A stretch of DNA of 29,464 nucleotides from positions 1 through 29,464 of the forward strand of contig JAANSK020008911.1 of the NCBI GenBank assembly GCA_011763485.2, read 5' to 3'. The notes beneath the pieces were generated by a model. It worked only from the letters and a program-made list of their open reading frames with translations, was not told where the DNA came from and made no database searches. Position 1 is the stretch's first letter; every line of letters begins with the position of its first letter. Of the stretch, positions 20,247 to 29,464 are shown piece by piece. A program made the translations under genes and the position numbers. This stretch comes from Isoetes engelmannii. Its lineage: Eukaryota > Streptophyta > Lycopodiopsida > Isoetales > Isoetaceae.

Positions 20247-22820
20247 CCCAAAAAAATCGTTGTATCTGATCGAGCAAGATAGGTATGTTTCTTTACAGTT
20301 TTTGCTTAAGCTTTGATTCTCAATCGATCATTTTTGCTTCGATTATTAGTTAGTTGCTTAGAATACTTTGGATTCAGTAGACAAATGATCGAGCCTTCAT
20401 CAAGCCCCAACACAAACACAGGTATGGTTTTAGCTTTGGCACGTGACTATTCGCTCAGGTTGAAGTGTTAGTGTATTAAGTCCATGATCTTTGAAAAGAC
20501 CAAGTGGCTTGTCTTTCAGAATATATAGGTGAGGTAAAAATATGCATTGTAAGAGATTGGTACACTTAACCAAATGTGCTCTCTCTTTACAGCTACTTAA
20601 CTAGTTGTCTTTAGACACGGCACTTCTTTTATGAATTGATGCTATTTGCCCCTTAAACGTATAACTCTTAGGTTTAATGGCCTTATATGACCTAGGATCC
20701 AACATTTGTATGTAACAATTTCCTTCCCCTTTTAGAACCTTGCCCTCAAGGTCATACTCGGGTCAACATAGTCGTTTTGTACTTTTTCCCTTCATAACAG
20801 TTAAATTCACAAGTTAACCATCCACCATCAGTTGCTTCCCAACTGAATAAGTTCTTATTCCCTTGCCGACTGGAATTGATGTCTATCTCCACCTTGTGGT
20901 GGCCTGAGTCATGTAACATATCTTCTAAGATCTTTGATTCAAAGGTCTTGTTTCCATTATAAGATATTAGCTGGTCGTACTTCTTCGATCTACAGGTGGC
21001 ATCTGAGATCAACTGGTTCCTTTGCCACTAAACCATGTACTTCTACAATCCTCAATTGTAGCTTTTGGTAGCGAGTGTTTAGAATCACTTTGGGTGTTAC
21101 AACGGGCAAGATGATAAGGTATTGGAATGAGCCTAACCTTTGGTTAACTATTGCAAATACGCATTTTGGTTTACACTGAATACTTGTGCACTATGATTCC
21201 ATTGAGTATATAAGCCATACTGGTCCTGTAAGTACTCTTATGGGAATAGCATAAGGAAGGTCAATTTCTTGGCAAAAAGGGCTTCAAGGTCCAACCTAAA
21301 TCACTGTATAGATATAGCAATTCACCTTCCTAAAAGGCCTTAAGTTGTTACGCCTTCATCTTCGCCCGATCATGGGATTAAAATCCAAATATATGTTGTT
21401 CATATTTCGTACATATATCATCTTGGTCCGATTTTGTTTTAAGATCTAATTCAAGTCACTTATCAACTATCCTAAACCTCGTAACCTCAAAGTAACTCCT
21501 CAACGGAAATTAATTTAGGCCTCTTGTTCCAACAAGTGCCTTGAGATTTTCTCTTGAGCAATTGGAACTCTCATCCTCTATAGTTCAGTTGCTTCGTACC
21601 ATCAATAAACGTTGATTAGTATATAATGCTTGGACTATTGGACTACACTAGGCACAGTCCCATACCGGCACCTATGCAACCTCACCAAAGCAAGTCCTTT
21701 CACAAACATATATTTTGCATAATGGATCTTCCATAGGCAAGCTTTAATATTCGAATTATCATGCCTTCTAGCATGCTATTTAACCCTCCACAAAATTTTA
21801 ATGTTGATACCTTACACAAACCTCTTGTCTTGTCTAATTCAATAGTATGATCCTTGAGTTTTAACAAATCAACCTTCCAGTTTTTCACAACCTTTAAGTG
21901 TTGTGCTATTTTAAATTCTAAGTCCCCCAACATATGCTTTTCAACTAATGATCCTACCCTTTATACATATGGGTATTATAGCTAGCACCACATGTTTTGA
22001 GTTCCCAACTCAAGCATGCATATCATCCTATATCTATAGCCTTGCTACTTTTCCTCTGGTTCGTCAAGACTTCCAATCACAAGCTATATTTGCAACCTTT
22101 TGCTATCGGAATTGTAATATTATAGGGACGCAAATGATATATAACTCAGTTGTATAGCAACATCTAACATGAGGGTCATGGCATATAGTGCCTTTTACCA
22201 CAAGTTGCTAGGCATAGTCCAACTTGCAATCATCCATGGTTGTCTCCTTTAACAACCCTAACTTGCATAAAGTTTATCATGAACATCATAAATAAGTTTG
22301 TCAGTAACTTCCAAGAATATCTGTTACCCCTGGCTTACTCATGTTGTTCCATCTTGAAATACCCTTATGCTGCTCGTAATCTATACTTCCGAGTACCCCT
22401 AATAGATTATAAGTAACATCGTAAAGCATCAATTGAAGAACTTCCTAAATGGGTTAAAACAACTGATGCAAAAACCTCAATTCTCGGATCCTTCACATAG
22501 AACAGTTCTGTTTATCTTACCTTTCCTCCCCTTTTAAATAAACAAGTCCTCATGTTCCAAGGGTATGGACTTGGATATTTTTAAAGATGGATTTCCATAT
22601 CTCGATCTTGACATATATATTTTGCATGCGTTGAACAATCCTAGATTTATGAAAACCCTAGACATTTCAAAAAAAATCAAGAACTTCTATCTTTGCTTTA
22701 ATCTGAGCATAAAATAGCCGTAACTAGATCAAGTCAAGATCATATTTTATAGTCATATCCAAAAACAAAACCATGAAGTGTATTTTCACATTTGCAGCAC
22801 CTCGTGCGGCACATAAGCAA
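20247..22820. other. Gene-poor stretch
   Basis: AT-rich sequence with no gene that I can support. Minus-strand open stretches at 20752-21012 and 21700-21933 have protein-like wording but no motif I can assign. The former is followed by a purine-rich AAAAGGGGAAGG (minus strand) that recalls the end of a plant retroelement. This is too weak to call an element. Confidence 0.35.
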
Positions 22821-23136
22821 ATCATGCAATAAGCTTAAACTGCCGCACCCGAGATCACGGGTTCAAAACCTGGCCAATATCGGTCTAATAATGGGGACCG
22901 TAAAATTCCATTGCTCCGGGGTCAGGGTTCAAGTATGATCAACTAATCATGTGGTAGAGACCTTAAAGATGCCATTTGTAATGGATAATCACATATAAAG
23001 TAGCTCCTAGCATAGAATCGTAATGATCGCGCCTAGGAGTGCATTGGCTTCCATGTGCTCTGTAATCTAATCATGATGTGATGATGAATAAACTGACATC
23101 CTTCAATTTAAAAAAAAAAAAAAAAGAAAAAAAAAA
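22821..23136 (+). mobile_element. SINE-like element with tRNA-type B box and poly(A) tail
   Basis: GGTTCAAAACC at 22860-22870 fits the RNA polymerase III B box, as in tRNA-derived SINEs. The element ends in an almost pure A tract (23110-23137, one G). ATAAGCAA occurs at 22813-22820 and again at 23137-23144 directly after the tail, a plausible 8-bp target-site duplication. A convincing A box was not found between the proposed start and the B box; the 5' end may be truncated or may lie further left. An inverted pair GTGCGGCA/TGCCGCAC (22804-22811 and 22841-22848) spans the proposed left boundary. The length of about 316 bp fits plant SINEs. Confidence 0.6.
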
Positions 23137-23260
23137 ATAAGCAATTATTCTACCATCCATCTTCACCTTAACACCTTTGCAAGGTTTAAAAGCCTATACC
23201 TTTACAAGGATATGAAATGGCGATATGGTTCCCCTATATCCCCTAGAGTCTATATCCCGA

Positions 23261-23510
23261 CTACAACTCTTCCAGATGGATGGAGCCAATCAAATGTAAT
23301 TTTCTAAAATCCACCGGGGCTGCATGTAGTTTTTCCTGAGTACTGGAAACTACCCTTTGCCAGAAGAGGCCATTTGAACGATCTGGTTCTTGGCTACTTC
23401 TAGAGCTCAGGCAGAAAATCGCTGCTTCGCATGTCACATTCTTGATGCAACTCTCAAATTCGAGCCAGATCATCCTTGATCTGCCGTATATTTTGAGTTA
23501 ACTGGACATC
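23261..23510 (-). pseudogene. Coding fragment of unknown family, frame broken once
   Basis: On the minus strand a T-rich acceptor (GCTATTTTTAG) opens a frame at 23510 reading DVQLTQNIRQIKDDLARI, which stops near 23454. A second frame, offset by one base and overlapping this, continues for 70 codons (ESCIKNVTCEAAIFCLSSRS ... KLHLIGSIHLEEL) to a TAG at 23261-23263. The charged, helix-rich wording and the smooth hand-over between frames suggest one ancestral exon with a single-base shift. Low coverage of the sequence or a true pseudogene would look the same. No family is recognised. Confidence 0.35.
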
Positions 23511-24775
23511 CTAAAAATAGCATTTGCAGAAACCTTAGTCACTGTAACTGTTGTCCATGCCAGGTCTTTTTGACTTGGCTACTTTATAAAACATGGCTAC
23601 CATTTGTCAAACACGATTCAGAACATGTTGTTCATGCCATTGATCTGGATTCAACGATACTGCATGCTATGGAATCAGCCTTTATGGTGTTTCATATTTT
23701 CCAAATTGATCACTGGGAGCTGCAATTTTATCATTGACAACACATAAAGGTAAAAATGACAAAGGGCTACAACCATCTAAGGGAAACTAAATCCTAAAGA
23801 GAGATAAAATGCTTTACTAGTATACGTGTGCCCGGCGTTGCCGCGCATAAGTAGTGGCGTGAATCCTATGGCCCTTTTGTGAAAGATTGATTGAAAATTA
23901 TGGGATATTTAATGGAATATTATATGTGCCAAAAAGTATTTTGGAGATAAACACTTGCACTTGTGACTATTATTCCTTAAGTTGCCAAAGCTTTAAAAAC
24001 ATCCCAAACATTCGTGCCTAAAACATTTGGTCAATTGCAGTTTGAAGCATTCACCCTTGGAAGATACTATTTATCTAATTAAACCGCAATTGTATAAATG
24101 GACCTTGTATTTGGGACTCGTGATCTATAAACATTATGATATCTCACCAAAGCCTGTAAGCAAACTGAAGTGGGTATCCCTCTTATGTCAATATATATAG
24201 ACTTAAAAGATCTCAAAATCTAGCAACTCTTATATGCACCACCTTTTTGTTTGTTTGTCAATTTTGTGTCCATATTGACCTATTTGGAACTCTATCTTGT
24301 GTGTACTATGGTCATTGCATGGTGCCATTTGCAAATGTGCAATATGGTGACAACTGAGGTAAAGAACGTAACCAAAATAACAAAAGTTACTTATCCAAAG
24401 CCCCAATTGTAGCTTGATATTGCAATAGCAATTGCACAATTACTTTGAACAAAAATAGAAATTAAATGTAATTGATTAAATTCCCAAATCCCACCATGTC
24501 ATTCTCCAAACCTTAGAACTGTTATGCAATGCTCTATGTGAATTCTGATAGATGGGAACATAACTTCTTTTTTACGTTTGATGTGAAGAATAGCAACCAC
24601 GAATCTACTTTCTCAAGCAAAGGATATTTTTCTTCATTTATGGGACCAATTGATGTCTTACGCTATATTTCATATGAAGATCAATGCCATAGCTCCATAG
24701 ATTTGGAAGATGAATAACGAAATTGCATGACTGCTCTAGTTAAATGCTTTTGAGAAAACTACTTCTCTTTGGAAA
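23511..24775. other. Gene-poor stretch with one GC-rich motif
   Basis: No gene is seen. At 23822-23846 an AT-rich background is broken by ACGTGTGCCCGGCGTTGCCG, which contains the small hairpin CGGC-GTT-GCCG. A related GCGTATGCCCGGCGC appears at 24818-24832. Such motifs often mark ends of plant mobile elements, but no boundaries could be set. Confidence 0.4.
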
Positions 24776-24817
24776 ATGTGGAACACCATCATAGCTATGT
24801 GGAACACCATCATAGCT
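24776..24817. repeat. Two-copy 21-bp tandem duplication
   Basis: ATGTGGAACACCATCATAGC plus T is repeated identically at 24776-24796 and 24797-24817. Confidence 0.95.
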
Positions 24818-25034
24818 GCGTATGCCCGGCGCTATGTATTTGTACTCGACCTTTAACGTCAATATGTGACTTTTCCTTTGCTAGATACATGTGATTTGTC
24901 GAGCACACATTGCCTAACCATGTCCATATAAATGGCACGTACTTAAAATAGTGTTGTTATTAACTGTAGTAGTAAGGTGTAGATGAGAAATTCGAATAAT
25001 TTTGACACAATTGCGCTCCAATAACCTTCCAAAA

Positions 25035-25171
25035 CATGAAATAAATCTGGTTTTAGCCAGTAGATTGATAACTTTTCAACAACATTTCTTGTAAATGAAA
25101 TACATGAAATAAATTTGGTTTTAGCCAACAGATTGATAACTTTTCAACAATATTTCTTGTAAATGAAATAC
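25035..25171. repeat. Two-copy 68-bp tandem duplication inside the PPR pseudogene
   Basis: The unit starting CATGAAATAAATCTGG and ending AAATGAAATA lies at 25035-25102 and again at 25103-25170, with about four differences. On the minus strand the duplicated piece follows a PPR-like IENLTEGKVFH segment, so it extends the decayed gene. Confidence 0.93.
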
Positions 25172-25860
25172 CTTTCCCTCAGTAAGATTTTCTATGCTAG
25201 AACACTTATCAAAGAGGTTGGCAAATGTGAACTTTTCTGGCACTATACCTTTTTTCTCTATTGGAAACAAATGCTCTAAAGTGCTGCTATAAGTACCATT
25301 CTATGCATAAATTAAGATCACAATATTCCATGCTACAATCTCGTGCTTAGTAAAATTATTGGAACATTTTCTGGGCATCATCTAGGCTTCCACATTTCCT
25401 ATACATATCGGCCAAGGCATTACCCACAATGAGTTTTGTTCAAAAGCACTGTAAATGTATCAAATTTCCTACTGCAAAAACTGTTGGACAATTGAAAGCC
25501 TTGAGAACAACAATGAAAATTATTTTGTCATGTATTACATCTTTCATTTCCATAGCTTGAAACATTCTTAGAGCTTGTTTATAGGGACCATGATGTGCAT
25601 AAGATGATATTATAGTAGCCCATGAGAAGACATGTCAAGAGCTGATATTTTTAAAAGCTTCATAGGCATCCTCTAAATTACCACATTTTTCATACATGGC
25701 AATAAGATGGTTTCACATACACATTGCTTTCAAGCCCACGGCTCTTGATATGATCATGGACTCTTTTCCCTTTGGACAGTGCCCGTGTCTTAGCTAAAAC
25801 CTTGAAGAATGCAACCATAGATGGATGAATTTTGTCTGCTTCAGATAGAGTCTAGAACAT
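25035..25860 (-). pseudogene. Decayed pentatricopeptide repeat (PPR) gene
   Basis: Read on the minus strand from 25860 downwards, PPR wording returns in several frames: PSMVAFFKVLAKTRALSKGK then RVHDHIKSRGLESNVYVK, then GNLEDAYEAFKNIS, FSWATIISSYAHHG, then ALRMFQAMEMKDVI, VGNALADMYRKCGSLDDAQK, VAWNIVI, and EKFTFANLFDKCSSIENLTE. These follow the usual L-S-P order of plant PLS PPR proteins. At least three stop codons and several frame changes interrupt it, so it is not expressed as a protein. It is a different gene from the PPR copy at 1875, judged by its wording. The 3' part has been lengthened by a 68-bp duplication. Neither a start codon nor a C-terminal E or DYW domain is seen. Confidence 0.88.
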
Positions 25861-26573
25861 TCAAAGAATCATATCTTCCCGCTTTGCAATGTGCATATAT
25901 GTCTTGGGTGTTAGATAGTCCATATTGCTGAGACCTATGAGAGAAGAGCCCAACCTTGCATGCTAACGCGGCATAATAAGAAGTATGGAGATGGTCTTTG
26001 ACATTATTCGATCTTGTCATTGCACTTACTCCATCTCAGAGGCCAAGGCATTTATCTGCTCTTGCACCATATGCTATAGCTCATCTCCAACTGCACAATA
26101 ATAACTTCCTTGCACACATTATGGACACGAATATTACCAGAAATTCTGTCATATTGTTGAAACAACATGGTCCTTTAACAAAATCTGCCTCCAGCCTTCA
26201 TGGGAAATGCAACTGAAAGAGCCAGGATAGAATTTCCTTGGTACTTGCTCACTTTATAAACAGAAGATAATCTAGAGAACAGAGCAGAAGATACGCATGC
26301 ATAAGATCTAAAGATTATAACATTTTATTGTAACAGATTGATCTTTCTATTTTATATTGCATTAGAGCTGCTAATTGAATTGAAATGGACAACTTCAATG
26401 ATTTTTATGGAAATAGCTTGCCATGAACTTTTATTCTCTAGTTCTATCAAGACATTGTATGATGAATTCACCAATTTAATTAGATGTAAAATGAGGAAAG
26501 CTTCAGGAAGGATAGAATGCTCACAATGCCTACAAAGATTATGATGGCATAAGCATAGCCATAACTGAAATAT
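25861..26573. other. Spacer and probable 3' untranslated region of the next gene
   Basis: No gene is recognised. A 72-codon plus-strand open frame (25998-26216) shows no family. The right-hand part would be the 3' untranslated region of the minus-strand gene whose last exon ends at 26574. Confidence 0.35.
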
Positions 26574-26678
26574 TCATTCCTCAAAAGGAACAATGTTTGG
26601 ATCTTCCGCTTGCTGACGAATAAAGCCTTCTTTGGCATTCCCTTCTTCTCGCTTTGCCTCTGCATCCTTAGCTATTAT
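26574..26678 (-). CDS. Terminal exon of an unidentified minus-strand gene
   Basis: After a strong plant acceptor (CTTATTTTCTTTGCAG) the minus strand reads 34 codons, IIAKDAEAKREEGNAKEGFI then RQQAEDPNIVPFEE, and a TGA. The charged helix followed by a short acidic tail is typical of the C-terminus of a small membrane or organelle protein, but I cannot name it. A candidate upstream exon ends at 26770 with LSVALGVL before a GTAGGC donor; its phase fits this exon and it looks like the end of a membrane helix. Its own start could not be settled. Other possible exons further upstream (27300-27560) do not join in phase. Confidence 0.5.
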   Translation of the reverse strand: MIAKDAEAKREEGNAKEGFIRQQAEDPNIVPFEE

Positions 26679-28139
26679 CTGCAAAGAAAATAAGCAAACT
26701 AACTGAATACAAATGGCAAGAGCTCTATCTGACCTCAACTATAGAGCAATGAAAACTCAGGGTGCCTACCAAAACTCCAAGTGCAACTGACAATCTTCAC
26801 ATCCATGGCAATGTTAGATAACCTGGAAAATGGATTTTTTGAAATAGCTCAATTGTAGAACATGATGAACACTCATCTAAGTAGCTACACAGCAACGAGA
26901 AAGGCCTTGCAAATACCATCTATTAATCAACATTAGCATTGAGCTTCAGCACTTTGTGCAAATGAATTTGCATTTTATATTCTTAAAACTGCTATGTGTC
27001 TCTTTGAGTCTGAAGCATTTTCTTTCTAAGAAGGATGAAGGTGAAGAATTAAAGGCGTCTATGTAAAATTCTAATGCTATGCCAAACCAATCAGCTGCCT
27101 TCCTTTACATTTAAGCATCTTCTTCCATCTCTTATCAAAAACTTTAGTGCTGATTGTACTTGTTTTGCCAATGCCTGTTATGTTTTCAATAAATGAATTT
27201 CCACTGTGAAGAATTAAATAAAACTCAAGCTCACCATAAGTTCATTGTCTGCTTCCATATACAATAATGCGGCCAACTACTCACTCAATGTGGTTTCCAA
27301 TTCTTGGCAGTCCCGGCTTACCTGCAAACGGGCAACGGTAGAGACAAACATATGGACTTACACCTGAAAGGGAGAAAATAAAGTAGAATGAAAAAGTTAG
27401 ACGATATGCTAGCTCAAACTTAGTAAGATAAAAATAAAACTTAAACATTATTCTGACGCCGGTGAAACTGGGATGTGATATGCTTGAATAGAAATGAATG
27501 CTAGTTTTGAAGAATAAGTGCATTACCTCAGACAAACTGAATTATAGTAGAGCTCGCATAAAATCTAGAGCGAGCTATCCTGAAACCTGAACAACAAATG
27601 TTGCTATCAGAATAAAAATGTAAACATGAGTGACTTACCTCCATAACTCAAGTTCACTTGCTAGCACACTAAAAAATAACTCAAACAAATCCTATGTCAT
27701 TTGCAAAGGCAAGGAAGCAGCGCATAGCAGTCTTAGAAAGAGACATGGTGTTGTGCGCCTGAAGGTGCTGCTGGATGGAGTTGCTTTCCGCATTTCGAAT
27801 CCTGCTAAATAAGATGCTGACGCACTTGGGTTTCGTAAATGTTTTGTAGATGTGGTGTAATATGCTGTCTGTTTTGTGAACCATTTAAAATATAACTTCA
27901 GTCCATGATCATTCTCCTCTCACTATAAAAGGAGTAGTTTCAATCACTGTAGAATTTCTGAATGGAATTTTCAACTGAACTACATTCGATGCAAGAGACA
28001 TGGAACACACATAGACAGATCTAGCTTAACCATCTTTCACATATCATTAGCTTAGCTTGTACAGGTGGAGGATGATTTGGTTGGTTACTCGATCTTGGTT
28101 GTGGAAGTGATTCCATATGTGTTTTGGTTATTTTTCTTT
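26679..28139. other. Probable intronic and upstream sequence, no certain exon
   Basis: If the 26574-26678 exon is real, much of this stretch would be its introns. Exon-like pieces flanked by AG and GT on the minus strand occur at about 27317-27359 (SPYVCLYRCPFA) and 27529-27588 (RIARSRFYASSTI), but the phases do not connect. On the plus strand 27697-27812 reads RKRHGVVRLKVLLDGVAF without a known family. Nothing can be called with confidence. Confidence 0.35.
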
Positions 28140-28596
28140 GGCAAAAACTGCGAAATACCCTTATGTTTTGCTAAAATTGCCCAAACGCTCCTAGTTTTGG
28201 GGGGATATTTATGGGAATGACCGTAACTTTTTTGCGATAATCCAAACGAGATTGTATTCTTCAGATGTATTGTAGAGGAGGATGAAATCTTTTACCTAAG
28301 ATCACCTAAATCGGAGTCCTTAATCACAAGTTATGTTATTTCTAATACACGCAAAATATGTAAGAATTTAGGAGGGATTCAAGGGACCATAACTTAACAT
28401 TTCGGACTCTGATTCCAGTTATCTTTACTTTGATGGAAAGATCTCATCCTCCTTTACATACAATGTGTCTGAAGAATACATCTTCATTTGGATCATCAAA
28501 AAAAAAAAGTTGCGGTTATTTCTATAAAAATACCCTCAAAACTAGGGGCGTTTGGACAATTTTGGCAAAACATACGGGCATTTCACAGTTTTTCCC
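28140..28596. mobile_element. Mutator-like MITE with long terminal inverted repeats
   Basis: The left arm (28140 to about 28335) and the right arm (about 28388-28596) are imperfect reverse complements over about 200 bp. They differ by substitutions and a few small indels; about 50 bp separate them. Left end: GGCAAAAACTGCGAAATACC; right end read inward: GGGAAAAACTGTGAAATGCC. The opening GGxAAAAxxxGxxAAATxCCC is typical of plant Mutator (MULE) termini. The flanks TTTTTCTTT (28131-28139) and TTTTTCATT (28597-28605) agree at 8 of 9 positions, and 9 bp is the usual Mutator target duplication. There is no transposase, so it is non-autonomous. Its transcript would fold into a long hairpin. Confidence 0.88.
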
Positions 28597-29464
28597 TTTT
28601 TCATTTGGTTAGTTATGTACAATGTCGGAAGAAAGACTTTGTGAAGACCTCATTATAATGCTTGTATGACTTTTTGGCAAATATAAGATCTTTTCATCAT
28701 AGGTCTATCATTCTTCTTTTAATTCTCGCATCAGCATCAAAATTTTCTCTAAATATCTAGGTTCAAAAAGATGGAAGTAAAAGCTAATTGAGCTAGGTTA
28801 TTTATTGACTTCATTATAATAGCCAATAAATTATATACCTATCTTCAACACAAAAGTGTGCTAATTGTAATGGGGTCACTTCTAAACTACATGTAAATTT
28901 ATAGCCATAGATTTAGGTACCTTTTTATTTGATAAGGCTAGCTATCCTTCAAAGGATGTTGTCACAGCCTACTAATGTAGGTTCAATCGAGCTAGCAAGA
29001 ACTCCAAGAGTTCCCCACTCCACGAGTTCCCTGAACTCCCACGCTCAATTGATACTAATCCCTTGGATTAGTGTGTAGCCTAGCTACAAGAATAGTTCTA
29101 CCTCAAGAACTAGTACTGCAACAGCAGTATTGCTCAAGAATGAGCGTAAACACAAGAACGAAGAGATGTTTGTGCAATTGGTCACAAGCTCCACAAAACA
29201 GCCCCAATCAAGTCCTGAAATGGTTCACAATAAACAGAAAAAGAAGTTTCGGGGGCAAACACGCTGAAACCAAAGCTCACAGCCAAATCTTCAAAAGTCG
29301 CATATCATTAAAGTGGGACACATCCGAGTCCCATTTTTTCCGTGCACTCTGTTAAAATGACCAAAAAGGATAGTCGAACCATGTTCTGGCCAGCCTTTTT
29401 CGGTTTTTGGTCCGAATTATAGTTAACAAAAATTTGGTTAAGTTTTAGTACAGTGGCGAGAAGC
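28597..29464. other. Gene-poor right end of the window
   Basis: No gene was recognised. It holds a perfect hairpin ACTAATCC-CTT-GGATTAGT (29054-29072), a second one TACTGC-AACA-GCAGTA (29114-29129), and a cluster of GAGTTCC words at 29009-29040. The 94-codon plus-strand frame at 29071-29355 shows no family. Confidence 0.4.

Noticed and set aside
20690-21020. Possible 3' part of an old LTR-type element on the minus strand
   Set aside because: Only the general wording and a purine-rich tail suggest it; no domain can be named.
1-29464. CRISPR arrays, operons, bacterial promoters, rRNA genes
   Set aside because: None seen; gene structure with GT-AG introns and plant PPR genes shows nuclear plant DNA.

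Overview
The window looks like nuclear DNA of a land plant, most likely a fern or another seed-free vascular plant. This is inferred from four things: the PLS-class pentatricopeptide-repeat (PPR) protein has the wording common in fern and lycophyte families (MYGKCG, VSWNAMIAAYAQ, MPxRDVVSW); a spliced plant CIAO1 ortholog is present; the spacers are long and AT-rich; and non-autonomous transposons and decayed gene copies are frequent. The species cannot be named from sequence alone.

Layout, left to right. Positions 1-1900 hold a decayed tryptophan synthase beta fragment (980-1287), a perfect GC hairpin and a 44-bp tandem duplication. A 450-residue PPR gene lies on the plus strand (1875-3227). 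It faces a convergent single-exon gene of 646 residues on the minus strand (4471-6411), which I cannot name; it has an acidic run and a BTB-like stretch. Positions 6700-7810 hold one copy of a repeat with a GGAA-type tail, a 43-bp tandem duplication and a chain of gene-like exons. From 7.8 to 15.6 kb the DNA is mostly non-coding, apart from a two-exon minus-strand coding fragment (10789-11107), a 152-bp-period duplication and several palindromes.

The best-supported gene is the minus-strand CIAO1/CIA1 ortholog (15643-18312). It has ten exons that join in phase to a 355-residue WD40 protein. From 18.3 to 25 kb the DNA is gene-poor: a second copy of the GGAA-tailed repeat, a cluster of about 27-nt repeats, a SINE-like element with a poly(A) tail, and a broken coding fragment. 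A badly decayed PPR pseudogene runs antisense at 25.0-25.9 kb. A terminal exon of an unidentified minus-strand gene lies at 26574-26678. A 457-bp inverted-repeat element (28140-28596) has Mutator-like ends and a near-perfect 9-bp target-site duplication.

The genes do not form a pathway or operon; each stands alone, as expected in a plant nuclear genome. A recurring theme is the two-copy local tandem duplication (units of 19 to 152 bp), seen at many places.
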